Shown: positions 17,701 to 26,493 of the stretch, one piece after another
Layout of the letters: every line of letters begins with the position of its first letter
Numbering within the stretch: the first letter of the stretch is position 1
Origin: Filobacillus milosensis
GTDB lineage: Bacteria > Bacillota > Bacilli > Bacillales > Alkalibacillaceae
Length of the DNA stretch: 64,000 nucleotides
Reading direction: 5' to 3'
Assembly: GCF_004402015.1 (NCBI RefSeq)
Contig: NZ_SOPW01000010.1
Location: 62,001-126,000 of the forward strand
Notes under the pieces: model-generated
Databases searched by the model: none
The model's input: the letters and a program-made list of their open reading frames with translations, nothing else
Told to the model about the DNA's origin: nothing
Made by a program: the position numbers and the translations under genes

Positions 17701-18273
17701 TGAGTCTTTGATTTGGATGGTTTTAGTTACATCTTTAATTTCAATATTCCATAAATCATCTTTAGAATCGTATTGAATTTTTTCTATGATTAATGTTTCT
17801 CGGTCAAATGTGTTAGAGGTTAATGCTTTGTTAAGTGCTTCTGACTGGGTCAAATCCGCACTTTCAGGTTTTGGGCTTGGTAGAATTTCAAGTTTTCCAA
17901 ATGTGACTTGGCCAGGATAGGATTCTAATATCATCCCATAATACCAAACATGAACCTCATCACCGATGTTGACATGTTCAGGGGGAAAGGTTCCCCAAGT
18001 TGCATGATGAAAATCTCCTTCAACAGGTACTGGATCTACTACTAATATCCTGCCCTTTTCTTTATCTTTACCCACCACATACCCCGTCAAGTCGGGCTCG
18101 CCTGTAAACTCTTGTTCAGCATCGACCATTTCAATGGTTGGTTCATCGACGTTGTATTCTGTTTCATTGATAGGCAACAGCGGAACGATGATCCATAACA
18201 ATATCGTAAGGACAATTAAAGCAGGAATAAATATGATGAAAAACTTAAGTTCATGATTAACGTTTGAGGTCAT
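17698..18273 (-). CDS. Membrane-anchored DUF3221-like protein
   Basis: About 191 residues: one N-terminal membrane helix (about 10-33) and an extracellular part. The stretch LTGYVVGKDKEKGRILVVDP, then GDEVHVWYYGMILESYPGQ, matches the beta-rich DUF3221 pattern (YobA-like; ligand unknown). ATG 18273 follows GGAGG by 8 nt. It sits between the histidine kinase and the ABC genes of the Bce-like module and could be an accessory part or an insertion. A terminator follows directly. Confidence 0.6.
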   Translation of the reverse strand: MTSNVNHELKFFIIFIPALIVLTILLWIIVPLLPINETEYNVDEPTIEMVDAEQEFTGEPDLTGYVVGKDKEKGRILVVDPVPVEGDFHHATWGTFPPEHVNIGDEVHVWYYGMILESYPGQVTFGKLEILPSPKPESADLTQSEALNKALTSNTFDRETLIIEKIQYDSKDDLWNIEIKDVTKTIQIKDS

Positions 18274-18472
18274 TTCGTTCACCTCCAGTCATGACGACCG
18301 TTTTTTTAAAAACGTATGGGAAAATCAAAAACCCTATGATTACGCCTGTTAGGTTAATGATTAGATCATCGATATCTAGCGCTTCCCTTGCCGTTAGATA
18401 TTGAGTCAATTCAATCATCGATATCCCCAGAATTGACCATCCAGTTAGTTTCATTAAGGTAGACAAACTCAT
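18257..18472 (-). pseudogene. VanZ-family C-terminal remnant
   Basis: The frame encodes only the second half of a VanZ-like membrane protein: a helix, then IELTQYLTAREALDIDDLIINLTGVIIGF, which matches the family's conserved IEL-Q...R..DIDDLI-N pattern. The N-terminal half is missing, and upstream the frame runs into the histidine kinase gene in a different phase. The best start, ATG 18472, would give 71 residues with no clear ribosome site. This looks like a deletion scar that joined the kinase 3' end to the middle of a vanZ gene. Confidence 0.6.
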
Positions 18473-19448
18473 TTTTCTTAGGGAAAACGAGCTTGAAGGT
18501 TGTGCCTTGTTCAAGTTCTGAGTAGACATAAATGTTAATTTGTAATGAGTCCGCAACTTGCTTCGTCAGATAAAGTCCCATCCCAGTGGCTGAGTTATCC
18601 TGGTGTTTGGCGGTTGAAGTGAAACCTTTTTCAAAAATACGAGGCATATCTTTGGCGTCTATTCCGCGGCCGAAGTCTTGAAGCGTCAACGTTGTTTGGT
18701 CATTTTCATCGTCACTTGTAATCAAAATATCTGAGTCCTCACTGTATTTCACAGCATTAGATAATATTTGCCTAATGATAAATGCGAGCCATTTTCCATC
18801 CGTTAAAACCTTCTCCACCGCTAAATCTATATCGAACCCAATTCCTTTATGAATGCACCACGATTTTAGTGTTCGAATTTCCTGATAGATAATCGGTTCA
18901 AGCTCTGTTTGTTCAATGTATAAATCGTTTTCTATAATCGCCATGCGCTTTTTATGTAATTGCTGGTCGAGTAGCAGGTGGACACGTAGCCATTCATAGT
19001 TGAGGTCAGCTTTTAATGCTTGATCTTCTATTCGGTCAATGATCAGCTGCATGGCTGTTAATGGGGTTTTGACTTCGTGAATCCATGATAGTAATTCATC
19101 TTTTTCTTGTTCTAATGAGGTGCGATTATCTGATTCAATTTGTTTAAGGTGTTCAGCTTGCTCCGTAATATTTTTATAAACAATTTTTTCAAAAGGTGTG
19201 GCTGGTACAGGAATTTCTGACTCATCTAAGTCAGTCTCGCGATCCTTTAATGATTGATAAAACTTGGATTCCTTTTGATACCGAACGATTAAAAAAATGA
19301 TAAAGATCGTATTCGATAGAAACAGATAATAGATGATGGACCCCAGTTTGATATAGGGATCGATGTAAGACATAAATAAGATTAGAAGCTGAAAGAAAAT
19401 GATCAAAGTAATCCAACTGCGACGTTCTGTTAAAAACTTTCTGATCAT
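18411..19448 (-). CDS. BceS-type intramembrane-sensing histidine kinase
   Basis: 345 residues with two closely spaced membrane helices (about 13-28 and 37-56) and almost no extracellular loop, as in BceS-like kinases that sense through their ABC transporter. The H-box is SWIHEVKTPL (His124). ATPase motifs follow: N-box ILSNAVKYS, DFGRGI and the F/G2 boxes GFTS and GMGLYL. It overlaps the response regulator by 4 bp. The last 20 residues overlap the VanZ remnant in another frame and may differ from the ancestral end. Confidence 0.9.
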   Translation of the reverse strand: MIRKFLTERRSWITLIIFFQLLILFMSYIDPYIKLGSIIYYLFLSNTIFIIFLIVRYQKESKFYQSLKDRETDLDESEIPVPATPFEKIVYKNITEQAEHLKQIESDNRTSLEQEKDELLSWIHEVKTPLTAMQLIIDRIEDQALKADLNYEWLRVHLLLDQQLHKKRMAIIENDLYIEQTELEPIIYQEIRTLKSWCIHKGIGFDIDLAVEKVLTDGKWLAFIIRQILSNAVKYSEDSDILITSDDENDQTTLTLQDFGRGIDAKDMPRIFEKGFTSTAKHQDNSATGMGLYLTKQVADSLQINIYVYSELEQGTTFKLVFPKKNEFVYLNETNWMVNSGDIDD

Positions 19449-20134
19449 GTTGATGCCCCTTCTTTTGCTATATAACCTTGTCCAACTTTTGTTTCGATGT
19501 TTTGTCCTAACCCAATTTCAACTAGTCGTTTTCTTAGGCGGTTGACGTTAACCGTTAATGTATTATCGCTAATAAACCGCTCATCTTCCCACAATTGATG
19601 AATCAACTCTTCGCGGCTCACGATTTTATTTTTATGTTCAATTAAAGCTTTTAAGATATATGTTTCATTTTTCGTCAGTTCGATCGTGCCGGCATCGTTT
19701 GATATGGTATTCTTTTCATAATCAACCGTCGCTCCAGCCCACGTTTTAAGGTGGATTTGGTCATTGTTGTAGTTATACACACGACGTAATGTCGCTTGAA
19801 CTTTTGCGATTAAAACATCGAAATTAAATGGTTTTTGTATGTAATCATCCGCACCAAGCTGCATGGACATGACCATGTCTGTCGGGTGGTCTCGTGATGA
19901 CAGGAAAATGATTGGCACGTTGGAATGCGCACGAATCATGCGACACCAATGGAAACCATCATATTTAGGTAACTGAATGTCGATGATAACTAGGTCTGGT
20001 TTAACCTCACTGAATTCTTCGATGACTTTTTCGAAGTCCTGAATGCCATACACCTCATACGACCATTGAGTTAATCGTTCTTTAATTTCATGAAAAAGTG
20101 ACTCATCGTCTTCGATGACTAATAGTTTGAACAT
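19445..20134 (-). CDS. BceR-type OmpR-family response regulator
   Basis: 229 residues: receiver domain (1-115) with acidic pocket EDD at 8-10, phosphoacceptor Asp52 in VIIDIQLP and Lys in QKPF near 101, then a winged-helix OmpR domain (about 130-225). The first gene of the kinase operon, it starts after GGAGGG. Its expected target is the GTGACA-N4-TGTCAC site before the ATPase gene. Confidence 0.9.
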   Translation of the reverse strand: MFKLLVIEDDESLFHEIKERLTQWSYEVYGIQDFEKVIEEFSEVKPDLVIIDIQLPKYDGFHWCRMIRAHSNVPIIFLSSRDHPTDMVMSMQLGADDYIQKPFNFDVLIAKVQATLRRVYNYNNDQIHLKTWAGATVDYEKNTISNDAGTIELTKNETYILKALIEHKNKIVSREELIHQLWEDERFISDNTLTVNVNRLRKRLVEIGLGQNIETKVGQGYIAKEGAST

Positions 20135-20233
20135 GGCTAACCCTCCGATCTAGGAAGTACTTGTTAGGGTAAGTATATATGGAGATAAATGGCAAGACAA
20201 GATTTTGTTTTATACACTGTTATTCATATGAAA

Positions 20234-20349
20234 TGCACGGAAAACTCAATTAAAGCTCCAGAAAAGTGATGTTTTTGAGTTGATTCGACAGAATTCGGCC
20301 CGTTAATTCAACTGAAAAGCTCCGGAAAGCCAAGAAAATCCTCCGGAAA
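20234..20349. repeat. Degenerate 21-bp phased array (CTCCGGAAA type)
   Basis: Clear motif copies begin at 20255 (GCTCCAGAAA), 20319 (GCTCCGGAAA) and 20340 (CCTCCGGAAA), plus a weaker one at 20234 (TGCACGGAAA). Intervals are 21, 64 (three units plus one) and 21. The middle two expected units are decayed. It lies in the divergent gap between the response regulator and a lipoprotein gene. Confidence 0.5.
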
Positions 20350-20426
20350 TTAATTACCAAAACAAGGGAATGAGATGTTTGGTGTTGAATTAATTAATTT
20401 AGAGGAAAAGGATTTATGGGGGAAGA

Positions 20427-21026
20427 ATGATGAAGAGATTTTGGTTTGTTTTAATTGTGTTATTTATCATGAATGGATGTTCTGACAAAGAAGAAGTTAA
20501 TGGTGAGATGGCAGATGCTTTAAATGATTTAGAAAGAAAGGTGTCGGCATTAGAACAAAAGCTGACCGATCAGCAAGTGAAGATTGATGATCAGAAGGAA
20601 ACGATTGATGAACAGGCTGAGTTAATTGAGAAGCAAGAACAAAGATTAAAACAAGAAGAGGATATTAAAAAGAATGATCATAGACGTTTAGATGAGAAAA
20701 TTCATCGAGTTTATGATTTAGTGAGTCAAACCACTGCTTCAGAAACGGCTATTTTAAACAGTTCTGAAGTTAAAGACGGTTATATTGAGCTAGTAGTAAC
20801 TTATGCAGACATGGTTGAAGATGAAAATGCTCCTAATGGATTCCGATTAGAAGAGAAAAACGAAGAGACGGTACTTGTTGATGTTAGCACACCCGTATAT
20901 TTAGGCAGCATCGATCCTCATCGAATGCTAGATATTCAAGGGTTCAAAAGTAAAAAAGGCGCATTTTTGGAGTTTTTCAAGAAGGACGGGGAAATTGTAT
21001 TTGTACAGGAAAGATATTTACCTTAA
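20427..21026 (+). CDS. Coiled-coil lipoprotein, unknown function
   Basis: 199 residues with a lipoprotein signal (lipobox IMNGC, Cys near 18). A long coiled coil (about 27-90) is rich in Lys/Gln/Glu heptads and includes near-repeats of D-x-Q-x-E-x-I-D. The C-terminal domain of about 95 residues is unassigned. It would be anchored on the outer face of the membrane. It lies 18 bp before the terpenoid-cyclase-like gene. Confidence 0.65.
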   Translation: MMKRFWFVLIVLFIMNGCSDKEEVNGEMADALNDLERKVSALEQKLTDQQVKIDDQKETIDEQAELIEKQEQRLKQEEDIKKNDHRRLDEKIHRVYDLVSQTTASETAILNSSEVKDGYIELVVTYADMVEDENAPNGFRLEEKNEETVLVDVSTPVYLGSIDPHRMLDIQGFKSKKGAFLEFFKKDGEIVFVQERYLP

Positions 21027-21044
21027 TAGATTGGAGTTTTATAT

Positions 21045-21986
21045 GTGGAAGATCTAAAAGTTACAGCTTTTAAAAAATCAAGTGATTGGATGAAACGTCA
21101 TGCGCGACCGTTAGAAGCGGCAAGGTGGGAGTATAATTTTGAAGATGGAACAAAAGAACAAGTTTTGAAATGCTTGAAGGCTTTTCAAAACGATGATGGC
21201 GGCTTTGGTCATGGGATTGAACCTGATTTTTGGTTACCACAATCATCATCGATGTCTACATGGGCGGCTGGGCAAATATTAATTGAAGTAAAAGCCGATG
21301 CTAGTGATGAGATGGTACAAGGGATGATTTCGTATTTAGTTCGAACATATGACCATGAGACGGGTATGTGGCCTTCGGTTTTACCAGAAAATAATAACTA
21401 CCCACACGCACCATGGTGGGGATGGCATGAGGGTGTTCAGGAAAACTGGATGTTTAACCCGGGTGTGGAGTTAGCGGCATTTTTAATTCATTGGTCTGAA
21501 GAAAACAGTGAAGCTGCAAGCATTGGGTGGGCTTCGGTTGAAAAAGCGGTAGACCATTTGATGAATTCAAATAAGATGGATTTTCATGAGGTTAATAATT
21601 TTCAAGAAATGATTAGAATGTTAGAAGTTAGGCAAGAGACTTTTAATGAGAGGGTGTCGTTTTCTTATGACGCAGTAACCAAACAAATAAACGACCTGGC
21701 TGAAAAGTCGGCTGAAAAAGATCCTTCAGATTGGGCGACAGGTTATAAACCCTTGCCATTAGACTTCGTTAACAGTCCTGATGATGTTCTCTACGAACGG
21801 TTCGGGCCGTCATTAATTGAGAGAAACCTGGAATTTTTCTTCAATCAAATGACTGATGAAGGGACTTGGGATGTGTCGTGGGATTGGGGTAGCTACCCTA
21901 AAGAATTCGCGATCTCAAGAAGGTACTGGCAAGGCATTTTAACCGTCAATCGTTATAAAAAACTAAAATCTTTTGGTATTGAATAA
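21045..21986 (+). CDS. Terpenoid-cyclase-fold (prenyltransferase/squalene-oxidase-like) protein
   Basis: 313 residues of alpha/alpha toroid type. The motif LKAFQNDDGGFGHGIEPD (about 43-60) is the QxxDGGFG repeat of the squalene-cyclase/prenyltransferase superfamily; a weaker repeat is DHETGMWPS, and GTWDVSWDWG lies near the end. The DxDD acid motif of true cyclases is absent, so catalysis is uncertain. The GTG start at 21045 follows GGAG. The substrate is unknown. Confidence 0.65.
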   Translation: MEDLKVTAFKKSSDWMKRHARPLEAARWEYNFEDGTKEQVLKCLKAFQNDDGGFGHGIEPDFWLPQSSSMSTWAAGQILIEVKADASDEMVQGMISYLVRTYDHETGMWPSVLPENNNYPHAPWWGWHEGVQENWMFNPGVELAAFLIHWSEENSEAASIGWASVEKAVDHLMNSNKMDFHEVNNFQEMIRMLEVRQETFNERVSFSYDAVTKQINDLAEKSAEKDPSDWATGYKPLPLDFVNSPDDVLYERFGPSLIERNLEFFFNQMTDEGTWDVSWDWGSYPKEFAISRRYWQGILTVNRYKKLKSFGIE

Positions 21987-22051
21987 TGAACTAAATGTTA
22001 TTCGGAAGAGATGCACATACTAAAAAGAAATAAAAAATAAGGTGATTCGTA

Positions 22052-23638
22052 ATGGTACATGAATTTAATGATGTTTTTATGCAAATATTGATTCTGCTGA
22101 CAATCAGTGTAGCGGTTGCTATTTTAGCCAGTAAATTTAAACAGCCTTATAGCATTGCTCTTGTAGTTGTTGGTTTAGTGATTGGATTAATGCATTTACC
22201 AGGCATTGAAGAAGCGCAAAAGTTTATCACTCAATCAGCGGTTTTTCAGGTTGTGATTATTTCAATTTTCCTACCAACATTGCTAGGTGAAGCGACGTTA
22301 AATTTACCGTTTTCAGATTTAAAAGAGAACAAAAAGCCAATTTTAGCACTGGCATTTGTGGGGACATTTATCTCGAGTTTAGTCATCGGATCAGGTATTT
22401 ACTTTTTATTAGATTTGCCACTGGTGGTTGCCTTCACATTTGGGGCGTTAATGAGTGCAACAGACCCCATTAGCGTGTTATCCATTTTTAAATCATTAGG
22501 AGTGACTAAAAAGCTGACCACGATTATTGAAGGGGAGTCTCTCTTTAACGATGGGATTGCCGTGGTTTTATTTACGATTGCTTCAGTTTATCTTTTAGAT
22601 TATATCGATATGGGATGGGCTGGTTTAGGCGAAGGTGTGTTATTATTCGTTAAATTCGCCATAGGTGGATTGTTAATTGGTGCAGCATTTGGACTTCTGG
22701 CTTCACGGGCGGTCAGTGTCATCGATAATTATCCAATGGAGATCACGCTTTCGATGCTTCTGTTTTTCGGGAGCTATTTTACAGCGGAACTGATTCATGT
22801 TAGTGGTGTGATTGCGGTTGTTATCTCTGGTCTAGTCTTTGGTAACTATGGTGGAAAAATTGGAATGAGTCCCGTTACCAAATTAAGTATCCATACATTT
22901 TGGAGTGTCGTTGCTTTTATTGCGAACTCAATCATTTTCTTGATGGTGGGCCTTGAGATTAATCAAATTGATCTGTCAGGTAAATGGGGAATGGTTCTAC
23001 TAGGAATTTTAATCGTTATTGGCGCAAGAGCCATAGCGACTTACACTAGTCTAGCGCTTATAAAAGGTTTTCCAATGAAATTCAGACACGCCTTGAACTG
23101 GGGTGGACTTAAAGGGAGTTTATCCATTGCATTAGCCTTAAGTCTGCCAACGGACTTTGATGGTCGTGAAGATATTCTTGTATTAACATTAAGTGTTGTC
23201 CTGTTCTCGTTAATTGTTCAAGGTTTGACGATTAAGCCTTTAATTAAGAAAGTAGGCATTCTTCAAGGTGATGAAGGGGTCAAAGAATACGAAGAAGTTG
23301 TTACTACCATTTATCGTTACGAAACAGCGATTCAAGACTGGGAAGATATGCAGAATAAGTCGTTCATCACGCGTGCTGAACTGGATGAATTGAAAAAAGA
23401 GTATCAAGACAAATTAGATGACTACTATGCCAAATTAGATGATTTATATGATCAGTATCCAGAGATTAAAGTCAAGCATATTAGAAGTGCGAAACGTGAC
23501 GCACTGTATGTTGAATATCAATCGGTTAAAGAGCTTGTTCGAAGAGAAATTATCACAGATGATGTCGGTTCGAAACATATGAGTGAGATTTTAGAGAAGA
23601 TTGAAGACATTGAGACCAAAATGAACACAGAGCATTAA
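22052..23638 (+). CDS. CPA1-type Na+/H+ antiporter
   Basis: 528 residues: about 12 membrane helices, then a hydrophilic tail of about 130 residues predicted as helical (KKEYQDKLDDYYAKLDDLYDQYPE). CPA1 hallmarks are present: SATDPISVLSIFKSLG with the ion-binding Asp, and EGESLFNDGIAVVLF. It exchanges cytoplasmic Na+ (or K+) for H+, in line with a salt-adapted host. It stands with a membrane protein 20 bp downstream. Confidence 0.9.
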   Translation: MVHEFNDVFMQILILLTISVAVAILASKFKQPYSIALVVVGLVIGLMHLPGIEEAQKFITQSAVFQVVIISIFLPTLLGEATLNLPFSDLKENKKPILALAFVGTFISSLVIGSGIYFLLDLPLVVAFTFGALMSATDPISVLSIFKSLGVTKKLTTIIEGESLFNDGIAVVLFTIASVYLLDYIDMGWAGLGEGVLLFVKFAIGGLLIGAAFGLLASRAVSVIDNYPMEITLSMLLFFGSYFTAELIHVSGVIAVVISGLVFGNYGGKIGMSPVTKLSIHTFWSVVAFIANSIIFLMVGLEINQIDLSGKWGMVLLGILIVIGARAIATYTSLALIKGFPMKFRHALNWGGLKGSLSIALALSLPTDFDGREDILVLTLSVVLFSLIVQGLTIKPLIKKVGILQGDEGVKEYEEVVTTIYRYETAIQDWEDMQNKSFITRAELDELKKEYQDKLDDYYAKLDDLYDQYPEIKVKHIRSAKRDALYVEYQSVKELVRREIITDDVGSKHMSEILEKIEDIETKMNTEH

Positions 23639-23658
23639 TACAACGAGGGACTTTATTT

Positions 23659-24219
23659 ATGAAAAACTTCTTAGATCAGTTTTACACGATTGATGAAAAG
23701 ACAAGGAACTATATCATTGAGATTGCTTTACAGGACTATGATGAAATTTTTAATACTTGGGATTCGGCCGTTTATAATATTCGTGACCTGGACTCGAGTT
23801 TAAAGACATTTCTTGAAGATTGTTTTTATGATATTGCTAATGAACATGGTGTGACCCTAAGGTTCAATATGAATGATGAAGTGAAAGACCAGAAGCGAGA
23901 GAAAAATATAGAACAAGGGATTCGGAATTATTTTCATTACAATCTGTTTTTGACACGGAAAGAGTTTACCCAGAAAAGAAAACGAGCGCTGTTGTATATT
24001 GTGTTTTCCTTTTTATTTACCCTGGTATCATTCTTTGTGCAGTATGTAGACAACGATATGTTTGCTTATAAATTTGTGTCCCTCAGCCTAACAGTTGGGG
24101 GCTGGGTGTTTATGTGGGAAGCTTTCTCCATGCTGTTTATCAACAGTAGTGATTTAAGACGGAAGCGCAAACAGTATGAGAGGATTTTAGAATCGACGGT
24201 TGTATTTATGTATCAGTAA
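23659..24219 (+). CDS. Membrane protein of unknown function
   Basis: 186 residues: a charged cytoplasmic part of about 110 residues, two adjacent membrane helices (about 113-130 and 138-160) and a short basic tail. No family is recognised. It starts 20 bp after the antiporter with GAGGGA upstream, so it is probably cotranscribed and may be an accessory of the antiporter. Confidence 0.55.
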   Translation: MKNFLDQFYTIDEKTRNYIIEIALQDYDEIFNTWDSAVYNIRDLDSSLKTFLEDCFYDIANEHGVTLRFNMNDEVKDQKREKNIEQGIRNYFHYNLFLTRKEFTQKRKRALLYIVFSFLFTLVSFFVQYVDNDMFAYKFVSLSLTVGGWVFMWEAFSMLFINSSDLRRKRKQYERILESTVVFMYQ

Positions 24220-24247
24220 AAATTAAATATAGGATAGGGGAAAAGAG

Positions 24248-24685
24248 ATGGTAGATGTTTTAACAGATTTAAAAATTGGTGCGCCGCGTGACGATGTAGC
24301 TGCTTACGCTGGAAACCCAGATAATGCAACGGAATGGTATGTCAATATTAAAGAAGTCGAGTGGAAAACAGACAGGGCTGTTAAGGTTGGTTCAAAAGTT
24401 GCTTTTAAAGCACATTTCTTAGGTAGAAAGCTTGCTTATATTTATGAAATAGTTGAGTATGACCCGGGCAAAAAAATGGTGATGAAGACAGCTGATGGTC
24501 CTTTTCCTATGGAAACAACATATACGTGGGAGGAAGATGGGCCTGGTTTGACGCGTATGACATTGAGAAATCGAGGGGTTCCCAGTGGTTTTTCAAAGGT
24601 GATTACGCCGTTTATGGCTATGATGATGAAGCGGGCGAACAAGAAGGATTTAGAAAAAGTGAAGGAGATTATGGAGAAGAAGTAA
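24248..24685 (+). CDS. SRPBCC (START-like) family protein
   Basis: 145 residues of the helix-grip fold that binds hydrophobic ligands. The usual features are GAPRDDVAAYAGNPDNATEWY at the start, AFKAHFLGRKLAYIYEIVEYDPGKKM in the middle, and a C-terminal amphipathic helix. The family is Aha1/polyketide-cyclase-like, and the ligand is unknown. The ATG follows AGGGGAAAAG. Confidence 0.75.
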   Translation: MVDVLTDLKIGAPRDDVAAYAGNPDNATEWYVNIKEVEWKTDRAVKVGSKVAFKAHFLGRKLAYIYEIVEYDPGKKMVMKTADGPFPMETTYTWEEDGPGLTRMTLRNRGVPSGFSKVITPFMAMMMKRANKKDLEKVKEIMEKK

Positions 24686-24711
24686 TATAGACAACAAGGG
24701 GAGACTTACAT

Positions 24712-25374
24712 ATGACACAGTCAGTAATTTTTGATATGGATGGAACGCTATTTCAAACCGACCAAATCCTTGAATTATCACTTGAAGATACGTTTAACCA
24801 CTTAAGAGGAATGGATTTATGGGAAGGACTTGCCCCGTTAGATAAATACCGTGAGATTATGGGTGTGCCTTTGCCTAACGTGTGGAAGGCCTTATTGCCA
24901 AATCATTCTCGTGAAGTGCGTGAACAAGTGGATCAATATTTTTTGGAATGTTTAATTGGGAACATAAAGGCTGGTAATGGCGCTTTATATCCGAATGTTA
25001 AATTAACTATGGAAGGGTTGGTTGAGCGTGGTTATTCAATTTATATAGCAAGTAATGGATTAGTTGATTACCTAAAAGCGATTGTTGAGTATTATGGTTT
25101 AGATGATTTTGTGACCGAGACGTTTAGTATTGAACAGATTGATTCGTTGGATAAGGCGGATTTGGTAGGAGCTATACTGGATAAGTATCAGGTGAGTGAA
25201 GCAGCAGTGGTGGGTGATCGCTTGTCGGACATTCATGCAGCGAAGAAAAATGGATTAATAGCCATTGGTTGTCGCTTTGATTTTGCTAGAGAAGAAGAGT
25301 TGGCTCAGGCAGATTATGTGGTTGATGATTTATCAGAGTTAACAAAGGTGATCGGCGGTTTGAAAGTGAAGTAA
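24712..25374 (+). CDS. HAD-superfamily hydrolase (phosphoglycolate phosphatase-like)
   Basis: 220 residues. HAD motif I is FDMDGTLF (nucleophile Asp8 and general acid Asp10), motif II YIASNG, the motif III Lys near 150, and motif IV VVGDRLSDI. A helical cap inserted after motif I places it among small phosphate-monoester phosphatases of the Gph/PpaX kind. It belongs to a run of plus-strand genes. The substrate is unassigned. Confidence 0.8.
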   Translation: MTQSVIFDMDGTLFQTDQILELSLEDTFNHLRGMDLWEGLAPLDKYREIMGVPLPNVWKALLPNHSREVREQVDQYFLECLIGNIKAGNGALYPNVKLTMEGLVERGYSIYIASNGLVDYLKAIVEYYGLDDFVTETFSIEQIDSLDKADLVGAILDKYQVSEAAVVGDRLSDIHAAKKNGLIAIGCRFDFAREEELAQADYVVDDLSELTKVIGGLKVK

Positions 25375-25389
25375 GGAGGGGTTTATGGT

Positions 25390-25887
25390 ATGTTTTTCTG
25401 GATTATTATTATAGCTATATTAATGCTGTCAATTGGTGCGGTGGCTAAGGTGAATGATATTCAGAAACATTTAGAGGAAGTTGATGAAAATAGGGACGAA
25501 ACGATTCGAAAACTCAATGATTTATATAAAAGTGGCCTACTGAAGAAATCCGAGTTAAAGGTTAAAAAGACAGAACACAAGCGTAAAATATATTTAGATC
25601 AATTGAGTGAGCATCTACATAAATTACATGGACAAGGTCTACTAACCGATGACGAATTAGATGAAAAGTTGGAACAGTTACATAGAATACATGACGACCA
25701 TGAAGATGTGGTTAAGTTGAGGCAGGAAACTGGTAATGAAGACATTGTATGTTTAGCAAAGGACTTAGGAGATGAATGGGTTTGTGTTTGTGGTGTGAAA
25801 AACGATAAAACAGGCTACCCAATTAACTGCACGAACTGCAATCGGAGTCAGCAATTTGTGTTTAATTATTATGCGAAAGGGAAATAG
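25390..25887 (+). CDS. Membrane-anchored coiled-coil protein with C-terminal zinc ribbon
   Basis: 165 residues: an N-terminal membrane anchor (about 1-18), a charged helical region with two SHOCT-like Leu-rich turns (LYKSGLLKKSEL and LHGQGLLTDDELDEKL), and a four-Cys zinc ribbon at about 136-154 (WVCVCGVKN...CTNCN). It resembles Gram-positive proteins pairing a SHOCT-like helix with a zinc ribbon; the function is unknown. A terminator follows. Confidence 0.6.
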   Translation: MFFWIIIIAILMLSIGAVAKVNDIQKHLEEVDENRDETIRKLNDLYKSGLLKKSELKVKKTEHKRKIYLDQLSEHLHKLHGQGLLTDDELDEKLEQLHRIHDDHEDVVKLRQETGNEDIVCLAKDLGDEWVCVCGVKNDKTGYPINCTNCNRSQQFVFNYYAKGK

Positions 25888-25917
25888 AAGCGAGTTAGTG
25901 ACCTCGCTTCTATTTTT
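25886..25917. terminator. Bidirectional Rho-independent terminator
   Basis: An 8-bp stem GAAGCGAG/CTCGCTTC with an 8-nt loop, then TATTTTTT on the plus strand. It lies between the convergent 25390-25887 and 25910-26296 genes and overlaps both ends. Confidence 0.8.
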
Positions 25918-26296
25918 TATGGATAATATTTAGAAGTTTTTCAGAGGCGGATTGGTTGAGCATTCCCATTCTATTTTCTTCTTTATCCCAAAGTAAAATT
26001 TGAGTGGGGTCTGCCCAGATATAATAGTCTACCAAGCGTTCAGGCATGTTTTTGTCATATAAGAAAAATAGCACGAGTTTTAAGTTGTGTATTTGCTCTT
26101 TTCTAGGCGAGCCTTCTCTCCATTCAATAGATTTAAATATTTCTCTCAGTTGGTCTATTTCGTCTTGGTCAGTCACCATCCAATCTTCTCCATTCTGGTG
26201 CACATCTACTCGATTTAAGTCTTCGAGATTTTTGTGGTTTGTGCTACATGCAGTTGTGATCAGTAATAGAACGACGATTATTATGATATTTTTCAC
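25910..26296 (-). CDS. Small lipoprotein, unknown
   Basis: 128 residues with a lipoprotein signal peptide (lipobox LITTAC, Cys17) and a globular domain of about 105 residues containing several Trp and acidic residues. It probably sits on the outer membrane face. No family is recognised. GGAGG precedes the start. Confidence 0.6.
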   Translation of the reverse strand: MKNIIIIVVLLLITTACSTNHKNLEDLNRVDVHQNGEDWMVTDQDEIDQLREIFKSIEWREGSPRKEQIHNLKLVLFFLYDKNMPERLVDYYIWADPTQILLWDKEENRMGMLNQSASEKLLNIIHKK

Positions 26297-26360
26297 GATA
26301 TTGACCTCCTGGACCTTTTAGTTATTAGACGAAACAGGGTGAGAAAAGGTTCCGTGGTAA

Positions 26361-26455
26361 TTAGTGGCCGATACTAAATTTTTAGTGTCCAATACTTTTG
26401 GTTAGTGGCTGCAAATCTGAATTAGTGTCCAATACTATAAAGTTAGTGTCCGATA
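26361..26455. repeat. Phased intergenic motif array (TTAGTGTCC type)
   Basis: Five copies of TTAGTG(G/T)CCRATAC-like sequence begin at 26361, 26382, 26402, 26422 and 26443, at intervals of 21, 20, 20 and 21. Spacers are unrelated. It lies between the start of the minus-strand lipoprotein and the terminator of the isoaspartyl dipeptidase gene. Confidence 0.7.
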
Positions 26456-26464
26456 AAATAAAAA

Positions 26465-26487
26465 CGACCTTGCTTAAGGCAAGGTCG
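26465..26487 (-). terminator. Rho-independent terminator of the dipeptidase gene
   Basis: A 9-bp stem CGACCTTGC/GCAAGGTCG with a short loop, followed on the minus strand by TTTTTATTTT. It lies 7 bp past the stop at 26494. Confidence 0.85.
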
Positions 26488-26493
26488 CACCTC

